Part shown: piece after piece, positions 22,597 through 35,500 of the stretch | How the letters are laid out: each line of letters starts with the position of its first letter | How positions within the stretch are numbered: position 1 is the stretch's first letter | Assembly: GCA_032358255.1 (NCBI GenBank) | Contig: JAULBX010025752.1 | Coordinates: 1-56,577 of the forward strand | Reading direction: 5' to 3' | DNA: 56,577 bases | Source: Heterotrichella gracilis | Taxonomy: Eukaryota > Sar > Xanthophyceae > Tribonematales > Xanthonemataceae | Program-made: the position numbers and the translations under genes | The notes under the pieces: model-generated | Told to the model about the DNA's origin: nothing | Seen by the model: only the letters and a program-made list of their open reading frames with translations | The model's database searches: none

Positions 22597-25500
22597 ATGG
22601 CGGATTCAGAGCAAGACTCTACACAAGATCACTTCCAGTCACCTGAAAGCTTTGAAGCAGGGTACTTTGGAAGTGCAGAGCCTGCTTTCCACTCGCACTT
22701 GCAAGGAAGCCAGAAGCATGGCTTACAAGAAGGCTTTCTGGAAGACCTCTTCAGTGACTCGGAGTCTGATCAGTCTGATTCAGGGGACTCGCTATGCAGC
22801 AGCACCACTCAGGTGTTTGAAGACTTTGGGCAGACACCAAGCTTCACAGCCATCCCTGGAAGGCAAGGAGGGCGAGGTGACTCAGTTCTCAGAGACTTCA
22901 ACAGGAGATCATCTGCATTCTTTCCGCAAGGCAGGCCTGGCAGCAGTGTGAACGATGCCTTTACACCGACCAGCAACAGCCACTATGCCACCACACCCTC
23001 TGGGTACCGGACCACCCCTGGATTTGCACCAGAGCTAGGCAACCCAGGCAGCGTGCACAAAGCACCCAGAGAATTTCAGGGCTTTGTGGATGAGCTGACA
23101 TGTGGTGCGGGTGAGAATGCAACCAGCAACTCAAGCCCTTCTGATACAGAGAATAAGGCACCTAACCAAGCCAGTAGCCCAACATATCTGTATTCAGAAA
23201 GGGCAGCAGAAAGCTTGAAGAAAGCAGCCGAACACAACGAGTTGTACTTGGAGTTGGTGATGCTGAGGGCCAACAACAGGTGGGTAACAATATAACAGAT
23301 TTAGATTGTAGGTTTGCAAATCCCTGTAAATCCTTGCTTTTATCAACCCCAACAGCTGCCACTACCATTGTGAGTGCCCGTGCATGACCTGCACTCATAT
23401 ATTGGTACAATATTGTTTGTGTGCTACCTGCTTTTGGGCAACTGTTGCAGGCATCTGGAAGAAGAGCTAAAACGCTTGCACAAGCGTGAGCAGATGGTCA
23501 AGAAAGAGGTGTGTGCTGTAAGCTGTCAATTCCTCATGGCAGTACATAGCAGCATGCAGCTCTATATATGCAACAAACAGCTCCCTTCAAGTGGAAAATC
23601 CCTGCGCATGGGTCATCACGTTGGTTAATGTCCACTCTTTCTGCTGCAGGCAGGGCGATACCGTGCTGAGGTTCAGGAATTGGCATCTGAATTGAAGCAA
23701 AGTCAACAGATTTGCAAGGAAATGCTGTCAGCAAGGCGAAGCGCAAGGTAACAGACATTTGCGAACCCAATTGTGCATTTGTGCATGTGCTCTGACACCG
23801 AATTAATTGTTATTTTTATATTATTTCTACTTTCACTGTTACTGGGTTTGACCGATGGCAGCATTTGCAGGGAAGCTCTGTCAGACATGGCGCAGCAGAA
23901 CGCCCGGCTTGTCTCTGCCTATGTGGAGAAGAAACAGGATCTGCGCCGCATGCAGGACACGCAAACGGAGCTGGAGGAGCGGTTTCAGGTGCCTGTTCAT
24001 CCATGATGTGCATAGCGCTGTAGTAGGGTGTGCTGCTGATCAGTTCCGCCTTTTTTCTACATCTAGTTTCACTGCTGCATGTTTCAATTTGCAAAATCCG
24101 CGATGTCTATAGCCAAACATGTATTTCTTGTTGGCGGCGCGCAAACAATGGAAGTACAGTGTATGTGATTATTGAGTGTACTGGGGCTACTTTGTGCAGG
24201 CCAGGGTGAGCGAGCTTGAATCCCAAGCCACAAAGATGGCAAGTGAAAACAACCAGCTGCTGACAAAGCTTTCACACCTGGAACCAACTGGTGGCTCATG
24301 GCAGTGTGTAGATCAACAAAATGAGCTGGCAGTCATTCAAGAAGCAGGTGCGGTGTCACAGTTTGTGGGTTGAACATTGTCACCTTGAACTTCAAGTTGA
24401 AGACATGTTGGTGCCTCAGGCTCTTACAGCGCACACGCATGCTTAGCTTGTCGTTTTATCCATGGCCATCAGATCGCCAAGTGTAAATCCTATTCCCTCA
24501 AACTACAGGGGTAATTGGCAGCTGCGAGGCAGAGAGTAGCCATGGCACGGAGTCACACGAGTCCCATGCAGAGAGTGTGAAGCTCGAAGCACTGGAGGCG
24601 CAAAACAACCAGCTCTTGCAGGAGGTTGCCAGGTTGCGCCATGCACAGAAGGAAGCTGAGCACAAGCACCGGCAGCTGGAGCTTAGGCAACAGGCAGAGC
24701 ACCATAAGCTGGTAAATAAATAAATAAATATGTATTTAAGCTGGTATGTATCAGCGCCCTGAAGGAAGCTCAGGATGCATATTGTCCTTGTCATGGTCCA
24801 TGGTCCAGGACCTCTACTTGTAATTGTCAACAGCATATGAAGATGTAGCAGTGATGCAAGCAAGCCCTGCTACACACATCAGTGGCAGTAGAAGCGTGGT
24901 CATGCCATTGAACATCGTGTCGTCTGATAAAACATGAGGCAGCGACACAGTATACCACAACATGGATGGACACAATGATTCCTGTCTTTCTCTTTCTGCA
25001 GGCAGGCAACACAGCATACCACAAGCAGCAGTTCGAGGCAGCTGTTGGTGAGTACACAGTGGCCCTGCAGCTTGATGTGGATGATCCGGCCTGCAGTGCA
25101 GTGCTGTATTGCAACAGGGCTGCTGCCCAACATTCACAAGGCAAATACATGGATGCAATTGCGGACTGCAGCATGGCAGAATCGTATGACAGCGACTATG
25201 CAAGGCTGTACGTCCGCAGAGCAGATGCCTACTGCGCCATTGGGGCATATGAATCAGCAATACAGGTACGAACACATTTCTCCCCTTCCCTATACCTGGT
25301 GTGCCTGTTCCAGGACAGGCAGCATTGTTATGTAATATTAAAAAATGTAAACCAATGGTGGCATGCAGGCGTATGGTTTTTCAGTGAGCCTTGGGCACTG
25401 TGAAAGTCGAAGTCACAGAATAAGCCCTGTAATAATGAAGGAATAATGCTCCAGCCTGCCCTACTGCTCAATGCTAATCCGCACAATGCATTGTACCCAT

Positions 25501-26215
25501 GTTAACGTACAGTACCTCTTGGTTGCAAGTCATGCATCACGTTATCCGCTCGTCATCTTGTGATCATTCATTTATTCTTGACCATTGCAGGATTTGCAGC
25601 TCTTCAAAAGCAAAGGCGGGGGACAGGAGGCAGACATGCGACTGGCAGAATTGCAGCGCAAGCAGCGGATGCAGGCAGACATCGACCATTACGCTGTCCT
25701 TGGCGTGCAACAAACTGCAACACTAGCTCAAATCAAAGGAGCGTACAAGTAAGTATGCTGGAGGAGAACAGTATCGCTCTGGATAATGCGCCACCTGATG
25801 CGCCGCACATCAGTAGTGACACCACCATTATAAAGTAGACGATTTTTTGCAACAGATCTTATTGATTCACCAGCAGGGTTGGGTACTTGGAGCATGACTG
25901 CACAGCAAGATTGGAATTTGGCGCATCCACTTTTGTCTAGGTTGCATTGACCACACACTGCGCCATGGCATTGTGTCCTCTGAGTGCAAGCAGCCGTATG
26001 ATAATTGTGTTACATTTCCATTTTGTAGGAAACTAGCAATCAAGTATCATCCAGATAAGTCTTCTGACAGGCACAACAAAAGCGTGGTGGAGGGGCTTTT
26101 CAAGCTCATTGCACAAGCCCACACCATTCTTGCCGATGCTGACAAACGGCAGGAGTATGATGCTCACCTGCTGAGGAGCAAGTATCGCAAACTGTATGCA
26201 GCTTACAAGTACTGA
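22597..26215 (+). CDS. coiled-coil, TPR and J-domain cochaperone (DnaJ, DNAJC7-like C-terminus)
   Basis: Nine exons: 22597-23279, 23451-23508, 23650-23747, 23871-23988, 24200-24347, 24509-24711, 25002-25265, 25591-25748, 26029-26215 (1917 nt, 638 residues). Residues 1-210 are acidic, Ser/Gly-rich and probably disordered. About 210-435 form a long coiled coil (HLEEELKRLHKREQMVKKE, EALSDMAQQNARLVSAYVEK, QNNQLLQEVARLRHAQKEAE). About 437-524 hold TPR units: AGNTAYHKQQFEAAVGEYT, AVLYCNRAAAQHSQGKYMDA, YARLYVRRADAYCAIGAYES. The J-domain is at about 555-630: HYAVLGVQQTATLAQIKGAY, then KKLAIKYHPDKSS with the essential HPD intact near 584-586. J-domains stimulate Hsp70 ATPase and TPRs dock chaperone C-termini. 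The N-terminal coiled coil is not standard for DNAJC7. The ATG at 22597 was chosen because upstream in-frame codons lack ATG. Confidence 0.9.
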
Positions 26216-27433
26216 TGTACTCCGCATCACTTGTAGCAAGAAAGAAAGTCCAAATGAATTGTTGCTGGGATTTTATGCCATACAGGTTGCACTAGTCCCC
26301 CATATTTCTTGGAATTCAATGTACACTAGTGTCCAGACGCAGTTCGAACACTGTGCGCGTTGCGTGCATGTACACACGTGCAGGTACTGTGGATTATTGT
26401 GTAGCATGCTCAGCGGATGATCCTGGATCTTTCAGCAAAAAATCTCGATTGTAGTGATGCGCATCTGCAGCGCCGCTGCCCAATATGTGCACTGCTATAC
26501 TTACCATGGGTGCGGGGGTCAGTGGAGTACAGGGCACCAGTGCACTGCAAATCCTTTCCAATGTTGGGAGTGAACGTCGGACGTTCTGTGCAGTTGGGCA
26601 TCAATGTACATTTATTTCACGCTTTAGGTGTAAAGCTTTGTGATTTTAATTTATAAGATGATCGAGTCAATGGCGATGGTATAGGACAATTCTGTCTTAC
26701 ATCGCATGTTGGATTTTCTCCTTCATATAAAGGCCAGCATCCAGTGACCAGGAGCGCAGTATGTTCAAGAAAAAGCTGGGCGTCATGCTTTATAAATTAT
26801 AAAAGGCCACAGATACCTACATAGATATTCACATGTGCGGCAGCACGTAGCCATCCCTGGGGCTCATCCAGGTCAATAGGGCCTGGCCACACGGAGCATT
26901 TGCTGAGGTTTGCTAAACCTAGCATGCTTAGCAATTTACATATTCTTACGCAATCCTTGCAGTTGTTGACCAGGACCAACCCCCACCACACTGCAGTGCA
27001 CTGTGGCTGTCACAGCCTAGTCATAGATTCGGATGGCCATGCTCAGCTAAGTTGCCAATTCTTTGGCTTCAGTACTGTCACAGCTGTCAACATGGCACCT
27101 GGCCTAGGGCCTGTTCCCGTGCTGCAGCATGGGCATCATGCCACAGCCCATTTGTGTAAGTGGAGTAAAATGGCCGCAACACATGCCACAACAGTTTTTT
27201 GCACAATACCTAAACAATGTTTCCTTTCTGACAGTGACAATGTGAGGCAAACTGAATTCCCGTCATATCGATTGATTCCTGCTGTAATGAGTAGAAAGAT
27301 GGTGCGGCTGATTATGTGAAACGTCATTAGTGGTCCACCAAATCCTCAGTGTAAGCACCCAAACGATTTTCATCACGCACCCAAAAACCTGGTACACCAG
27401 GTACATTTCCACTTGCGCTGACAGCCCGTCCCC
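26216..27433. other. convergent 3' region between TPR-J gene and VPS24
   Basis: Contains both 3' untranslated regions. A TGTAA, the usual green-algal polyadenylation signal, lies at about 26629 on the plus strand and might serve the TPR-J gene. No exons seen. Confidence 0.45.
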
Positions 27434-28971
27434 TCACGTTCTCACAGCGTTGAGCCGCGCTTGCAGCTCGTCCAGCTCTCCCTCCTCCTCCTGTGCCCCC
27501 TCCTGCTCCACTGGAGCAGCAACTCTCTGCGCATGGAAGGCAACCAACTTGCTTTGAATTCAAATGCCATAAATCCTAACAAGTAAGTAGCGCATGTTTT
27601 GAATGATGCAGATTTCACAAACGGATCACTGCATGTTGGCTTGTCAGGGCCTCAAACGCTTGGTGAGTGAATGTGAGCTGTGCCTCTTGACCCACAAACC
27701 CTGCAACAAACACAACACAGGTACACAAAACATCTGACCCAAACTGGCAGAAGGTGGGCATCGTTGTCCACTTTGACAGCAAAGTTACCTGTGGCCGCGG
27801 GGCAGATGCTGTGGCTAGCTGCGCCATTGTCTCCCCTGCAAGCTCCATCAGGATCTTGTCCACCTCAGCCTCTGCATCCTCCTCCAGCTCCTCAGATCCA
27901 GTAGCATCCTCCATCATGTCATCCATCATCTCGCTGATCAACCCCGCTCGCATCATCTCTGCGGTGCCCAGCTTGCTGTCAACTTATCCCCCGCAACTGA
28001 TACACGGACGTGCAACATAAAGCATGCACCGGCAGCAGCTGAGCACTTGTGGTGTCGGATGATGCTGTGGGTCACAAATTTATCTTCACTTACCTCTTGA
28101 CATCTCCTGCATGGTCTTGAGCATCGTGGGCACCTTCATGCAGTTGTTGACCAGGGTCATGACCTCAGCGCTTTGCTTCATTGTGCCCGCCACCCGAACC
28201 ATGGCTGCAGGTGGCAACATCCTGTCAATTTACTCCACCCCCCACACAGCAGGTGGTGACAAAATATTGCAGCAAGACAGGTGAGTCAAAACAGTTGGTG
28301 CTAGCGCCTACCTAGCTGCTCTGTGAGGTGCGTGGAGATGGATATCAAGGTGGCTTTGTTGACATACAGCTTGGTGGTAGTCTTCCTTGCGTTGGCAACT
28401 TCCTTTGCCAGCATCTTGTGCACCACAACGGATTGTAAGACACGGGAGCAGCAAGGTAAGACTGTTGTCACAGCCAGGAGGTGGCACAAATGCCAGCAGT
28501 ATTTTAGCCTGTCTGAAAGTGTTTTACCTTTGCAGACTGCATGTCCCCACGCTTGGCTGCTTCCTTTATGTGTTTCACAGTGGCTTTTTCTTCTCGTTGA
28601 ATATCTGCACCCAGGGTGATAGTTCCTGGTCTATATGCATGCATTACTAGCAGAACGTTATAAACCGATATACCACAAGCCCAACACACGAAAGCGTCGA
28701 AAGAACATTCTGCGTAGGTGAAAGGTACCACTTGCGCCGTAACAAGCCTGAAAGGCACCAGCGTTGACCAGTCGTCATGCATGCATGCATGTTGGGTCGA
28801 AATAGATGGACAGCAACTGTCATGGTGCCCCGTACCTCTGATTGAACGTTCTATTCCTCGCGTTTCTGCTCTCAATGCCCCCTGCCACTTCCGCACGAGC
28901 TCCTTCGGGTCCTCAGGCTTTCTGAACTTGTCCAAAACTTGTCCCGTCCAGGACTTCTCCCCTCCCCACAT
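27434..28971 (-). CDS. VPS24: ESCRT-III subunit VPS24/CHMP3
   Basis: Six exons in transcript order: 28836-28971, 28528-28604, 28312-28414, 28094-28204, 27789-27958, 27434-27526 (690 nt, 229 residues, the family length). An Snf7-fold protein: KPEDPKELVRKWQGALRAET at the start of helix 1, then DIQREEKATVKHIKEAAKRG, ANARKTTTKLYVNKA, VRVAGTMKQSAEVMTLVNNC, PTMLKTMQEMSRE and the acidic region EELEEDAEAEVDKILMEL. The last residues, ELDELQARLNAVRT, form an MIT-interacting motif for the VPS4 ATPase. VPS24 caps and bends membrane filaments in multivesicular-body sorting, abscission and membrane repair. The start at 28971 gives a family-like N-terminus; an in-frame ATG 29 codons upstream (29058) also exists. 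The exon 3 acceptor is AAG rather than CAG and is the least certain junction. Confidence 0.92.
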
Positions 28972-29501
28972 CCCGTACCCAGGCTGCTTTTTTACCAAAT
29001 GATAGACACCGGAGTGGTAACCCTGTTTTGATTCAAAGTGCGTGTTCCCTTGTCCCAAGCTTGAGGCTCGGGTTACAGGTGTTGTGGTTTACATGCTCCC
29101 TGCAAGGGGTGGTTGCAAGCGGCCAAACGGGCTTTCCTCTGACGGTCCTCACAAGGACCAGGTTCGTACAGCGAGTTGTTCTTGTTCTCGACGAGTTTTA
29201 AGGTGTTGAACCTGTGCAACGCAGTGTTGCAACGTGGTTGGCACATTAATATTGGTACAAAATATATGGCATTTAGTAAATCCCAATTTAATATTGCAGC
29301 TCGACAGTGACAACTGGCAGTCACCTACTTGAAGTAACGAAGCCCACTTCAAGACAGCTTTTCAAGATAAATCCCACACTTGCTGCACAGGTTACCGCTC
29401 CGTATATTACACTTGGTTGATAGTTGGGCGTTCAGAAAGTGACACAAGGATGTGACGCTGGCACGCTTGACGCGTGGCGGTCCCAGCCTAGAGGTTGTTA
29501 A
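28972..29501. other. divergent promoter region between VPS24 and receptor-like kinase
   Basis: A 530-bp spacer between start codons facing apart. No promoter element could be assigned with confidence. Confidence 0.45.
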
Positions 29502-32500
29502 ATGGGAACGATAGGCGACTGCATGCGCGCCCAACGCCAACTATGGGGACTGGTACGCGTGATTTCAACAGGAACGCTTGTTGCTGTTGCGTATCTGGCA
29601 CCGCATGGCTGCAGTGCCGTTGCTCCGAAATGCCCCCGGATGCCCCTGCGGATGCCGCAAAATACTTTTGACCGCTGCAGGTCTTGTGCTGCCTTCTGGC
29701 GTGCACAGTACGTGTGTGTCAAGGTGCCACTGGCCTCGCTCTGCAAGGTGACTCCTTCTTATCCCCCACCTGGACCTATATCATTGCTGCTTCGTCACGT
29801 GTAAGCAGTGCTGGCTCTCGCTTGTGTGAACACTCTAGCCTCAGTACACGCCCTTTTCTAGTTGTACAAGTCCCTTTTGTCAGGGTGACATTCTTTTCCA
29901 TATCACCTGCGTTGCAAAGCACAGCACTTGAGAGGCCTATGCCACACACAAGCATTGCAATCCCTCACCCGCACTGCACTCCAGTACAAGTGTGACAAGT
30001 GTCATGACTTACTGTGCTAGTAGCTTCCTCCATGTGCCTGCCCCTCAACACCCACACCCCTCACCCCCCTGCCAGGCGACATCATCAAAGTGCCCCAGCA
30101 CACCCTGGGCAACTGCTCCTGCACGGGTGAAGCCACCCCACTGACCAGCCGCTTCCCAGGGGAGTACCTCCTGTCCCCATACCAGCAGTGCGTGTTTGCA
30201 TATCCCCTGCTCCCAGCCCCCACCTGTATAGTGGACCCAGCCACCTGCAGCCTCCCCCCCACCATCACGGCAGAAGGCACAGCCTGGGACTACTGCCTGT
30301 CGCCCCCCCGCCAGACCACCGTCTCCAAATGCACCTGCAGCGCCACCTACCAGGTAATGGAAACTAGTTTTCATTTCAGCTGTGAAACCAGGTTAGCACG
30401 CATGGGTACAGTATGTCTCACTGTATGCCTCACGCCAGGCTAGGAGCCAAAGCTTGTATCTGACACTGTTTGCGGCGTGGCATACCGGTATGGAGCTAAC
30501 CAGTGTCATGTCGCTTACCACTCATTTGTGCTATTCCTACAAGGTGGCGGATGCAAACCAGAACCTGTACCGGTCTGCGGGGGGGTGCATCACCACCCCC
30601 GACCGCCCCACCCCCTGGTGCATGATAGACACTGCCTCCTGCAGCCTGCAGCGGGACTGGGACACCTGCAAGCCAGACAGTGAGTGGCCTGGTTTAGGTT
30701 TAGGGTTTAGGGTTTCAGCTGTGGTATCTGTGTCACAAACCAGGGATCATTGTTGCGTACTTATGTTACACTCTCTGCACAAGGGCAGGCAGCGTAAAAT
30801 GCCATTCACAGGCAGTGGCAACTTTGCGCCATGTCACTTTGATTTCATGAACTCATTCCGTCGTTAAATCATCTTCTGTGAAAAACAAACCCGTAATAAA
30901 AACAATAACCATCATGCATGTTAAGAAATGAATTAAAGAGAGAGATTCTTTGTTTCCCTCTCCAGGCCAGGACCTGCAGTGCAGCTTCACTTTCCTCCAG
31001 TCCGCCCCCGGCCGCAACGTTACCCTAGGGTCCTGGCAGGCAGTGTGGAGCTCGGCGGGGCCCTACGCATACACGCAGTTTGACTTCTCGCGCAATGTAA
31101 GTTTTAGGTTTCTTTACCAAGTGCAGATTGTTGCCGTGTTGCAAATCTGTACAGCCAACAAGTACAGCCAACCACTAGGACCATCTCCTCTCCAACCATC
31201 ACCCCCCTGTCCCACAGCCCAACATCACCAACCGCATCTCCTACATCGACTACAACTGCACCTGCTCCAACCTGTCACCCCAGCGCTGCGCCGATGCCAT
31301 CGGGGCCAGCCAGGGGGCCACTCAGTTCACCATCAAGAACAGCATGGATGCATGGAGTGCCACTCAGGCCCTGAGCTCCTATGACTGCCTGCCAGACAGC
31401 GCCTGCTCGGCTTCAGCTGCTGAGCTGGATTTGCAGGGCAGGAGTGCGGCCATTGAGGCGTTCTACTTCAAAAACACAATCACAGGTGCGTGGGACATTT
31501 AACAATAAAACGCATTCCAAGTATACCACGTTTTATTGTTAAATTAATGTGGTATACTTGGGAAAGGTCAATCTCCTCTTTATCACTGCTTGATACTTTG
31601 GCATTAATGAAAAACACATGTTGTGTGTTGCATCCATGTTATGTTGTCCATGTAAGCTAACTTAGGAATTGAATCCATAAATGACATCAAAATGATATTA
31701 TAATAATAACTATGTACGGTTACTCGTACAGCTGGTTGAGGTTTGCTGTGTGGTTGCAGACCCCTTCCTGTCCTGTGACATCACATTCTGCTATGGCGCC
31801 AGTGGGGACAACTGCACCACGCCAGTCAGCTCATTCTACCAGTTTGACCTGCCCCCTTACCAGGCAGTCATAGACCTCAACCAGGTGCAGCAGGTGAGAA
31901 TGGGGGGTGAGGGGGTCAATGGGCGATGGTGGGGATGGTGCATGATCACTGGTGATATTCCCCTTGCAATTATATACTGATCCGATCAATGGGTGCTGCT
32001 GACGCGCGATCACCAGGTGATTAATCATCTTGGCATTACACCAGTGATCAATGCATGCGCCATCCGTACCCACTACAAGCTGATCACATGTATCTCAGCA
32101 CGTCAACACCCATGCCCCCTTGCTAATCCCCCCTCTGAACGCAGACAGCCTTTGCGGGCGGTCCCAACCCCGGACCCCTGGCCGCCGTCACGGCCAGCTG
32201 CTACTGCTACCAAACCGACAAGGACTGCGCCTCCTTCTACAAAAACACGGTGCTGCAGTTCTACAGCCAGCCGTTCACCGCCGGGACCACATTCGATGGG
32301 TCGGTGGTCCCCACCCAGTCCATCCCAGTCATTCAGGAGGGTACCAGCTGCGGCCCGGACAATAACGGTGGGGTGGTGTGCTCGCTGACTGTGGGGGGGG
32401 ATGCGCTGCTGGAGGGGACGAGGGAGGGGACCCAGACGGTGGCTTATGCGTACAACGGCACGCAGAACACAGGTGGGGGGCTGGCGCTGGGTAGGGGTGT

Positions 32501-35500
32501 GTGGAAGGCAGGAGGGCGTGGGAGGTGGGGGCTGTAGGTGGATGCATCCTATCTGGGGCAAATGCTTGGTTCTGTAAATGTGACTGATGCTAGTGCACTG
32601 GGAGTGGTGCTAGATGCAAGGCATGCAGCCATGGTAAATGCGTGCCTCAAGAGTGTTGCTCTTGCGTCCTTTGCACTGTGTTGGATGCTGCAGGCGTTTG
32701 TGGGGTCCAAAGTGTTGGGATGATTGTGCATGGTGGTCTTCCCATTTGCAGGTCTTGTGTTGCGCTTGCAGGCATTCTGAGCACATGCGTGTGGTCAAAG
32801 CTGTTGATATTTATATGTGTTTGTTGCCCTGTGCAGTGGCACGCGTTCTTGCTCCCCCTCCCAACCCGCCTCCCCCTCCCCGGCCCCCTGCACCCCCGCC
32901 ACCCCCCTTGAGTAAGTTATGCACCATGTTTTTCAGCTCGGCACCCTAATGATGCATACAGGTGGCTGTGCTGATGCTGCATGGATTGCATACGAAGCAA
33001 GGAGGCATAAGCGGATGCGCACTTTTTTTCATTGCAATATGCATCACTTTGCATATTGCAAACAAAAATGCAGATGGTTTTTTTGTGAAGTGCTAGTATA
33101 TAATTCCCTTGTGGATCAGTGTGGATGGTAGTCTTATATATAGAATTGTGATTATAATGTGTGCATGTGTGTGTGTGTGTGGATGCACACATAATGTGGA
33201 TGCATTACACCCTTGGTAACAGAAAGAGACCTCGTGTGCATTCATTCCATGGTGTTTGGTTGCGTGCCTTCACCAACCTGCACGCCGCCTCCCCCAGAAA
33301 CCAAGAGCAACAACACAGCCGCCATCGCCGCCGGCGTGGCTGGTGGCGTGGCGGTGTTTGTCATCGCCATCATTGCCTTTGTGGTGTGGAAGAGGAAGAA
33401 GTACCGCCCCCTCCCCGTAACGCTCCCCCCTGGCTATGCCGATGGCCCCGATTCCGATGCCTACGTGCACCCAATCAACGTGGCCAGTGACGAGAAGCAG
33501 CTGCGCAAGGAGTGGGACATGGACACCTATGACTGGAACGTGAAGGAGAAGGAGATTGAGTTTTGCAAGAAGGCCAACGGGGAGGACTGGGTGCTGGGCA
33601 GCGGCGCGTTTGGAACGGTAAGGGTCTTTCCAATGACATGTGCATATCTTCACTGGGGCTGGCGCTTGACAGCGTGTATTAATGAAGAAAGGAGTGCTAG
33701 TGCTTGAAGTGTGTCCATTGTCGGTGGATGCCATCCCAACTTGGGGCATGCATGGCAACTGGTACTGCTCGCTTGTTCCATTCCCTTTGGATTGGCAAAA
33801 TGCTGTAATTTGCTTCTGTTTGCATGGATCAGATATTTGGTTGCACACACCACAAAGACCACACCATCCACACACCATGCAATCCCAGCAAAATGCTGTT
33901 CAACATAGCAAAGCAACCCCGCACATGTCTGCAGGTGTACAAGGGCATGTGGAGCGGCGCCATGTACGTGGCGGTCAAGGTGATCGACCAATCAGCCGTG
34001 TCGGATGCCGAGACAGACATGGAGTCAGTGGTCAAAGAGATTTCCATCCTCAAATCATGCCGGAGCCCCTTTATTGTGCAATTCCTGGGCGCACATGTGA
34101 CCCCCTCGCGCACCATTATAGTGACTGAGCTCATGGCGGGGGGCAGCTTGCACCAGCTGCTGGGGAGGGCAAAGGCGGTCAGCTGGTACACAAGGTAGGG
34201 AGGGAGCAAACCCTAGGGTTTGGGCTAGGGTTCTCTACTGCTGTTGCAATAAAACATGGAGAAAAATGGAGCATTGGGCCTGCAGAGAAGCTTGCATGCA
34301 CGAATTACTTCTGTCAAAAATACATAGGGCGCACCAAGGGTGCTGCTTTAACCACCTCTCACCCTAAACACCCAAACCACACTGACACAAGTTGTATAAT
34401 CCACCGCTGCCGCCTCACCTTGCACCCTATTGCTGCTGCAGGGGCATCCGCATGGCCATGGAGGTTGCCCAGGGCCTGCTGTACCTGCACCAGCGCAACG
34501 TCATCCACCTGGACATCAAGAGCGCTAACGTGCTGCTGACGGGGCAGGGGGTGGCGAAGGTGGGGAGGCACAGGGGAGGGGGCGCAGGCGCATGCACAAG
34601 CACATTTACAACCTATCATACTGCAAGTATAATTACACTGACAATGAGATCAAAATTACCATTGTTGCTGTAGCCAACCTCTGTCTGCAATAACTGCCAA
34701 TATCCAAAGCAGCGTGCTTGTATTTTCCCTTGCAGGTTGCCGACGTGGGCCTGGCGCACATCCTGCAGTCCACCTACGCCAAGACCGCGGTGCAGATGAA
34801 GGGAACATGGGCGTGGATGGCACCAGAGGTCATCACAGGTAGGGTCTGGGTAGGGTTTGGTAGGGTTTGTCTATGGTCTGGGTACCCTACCTCGGGGGTG
34901 CACTTGGAGGGCAAACCTGTATGCGGCAGCAAGGTTTGCTGAGGGTCCCACCACCACCTCCAAAATCGACAAGTGCACCTGACCATTTTTTGATGTACTA
35001 GGGTTTTCCACTAGGATCTGTTGAATTAGACCCCCTTGCTGCAGGCCCTTCCATCACCTCCTTGGCCGACGTGTACAGCTATGGGGTGGTACTGTGGGAG
35101 ATAGTCACGGGGGAGAGGCCGCAACGCAACCAGCGGAGGGACGTCAGGTGGGTGAGGGGTTTTGGGGTTGAGGGCGACAGGCAGATCAAGCGAGGAAAAG
35201 ATGGCACTATACACACCTGGTGGTTGGTAGTATTCCTGGACTTGGCTGACAATGTGTGTTACATATAATCTAATACAAGTTTACATGCTTACTGAGTAGG
35301 CCCCTTGTGTTTACCCTCCCTAGGGTTCCTGAGGAGTGCCCGGAGGAGGTGCGCGACCTCATCTACAGGTGCACCAGCCCCGAGCCAGTGGACAGGCCAA
35401 CCATGGGGCAGGTCATCGACATCATCCGACAGGAAATCAACAAGGCAATAGCGGCCCCTGGGGTGGGCAAGCCTGGTGCAGGTGGCGCAAAGAGAGGTGT

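Noticed and set aside
24711..24733. aaataaat repeat as a regulatory element
   Set aside because: Simple microsatellite just after a donor; no further support.
27615..27790. Extra VPS24 exon between 27526 and 27789
   Set aside because: Joining after CAG near 27705 runs into a stop in the required phase, while the direct join to 27526 keeps the family C-terminus.
29748..29804. Extension of RLK exon 1 in the long ORF from 29502
   Set aside because: That frame cannot join the ectodomain exon at 30076 in phase. The two-exon start (29502-29552, 29681-29747) gives a signal peptide and correct phase.
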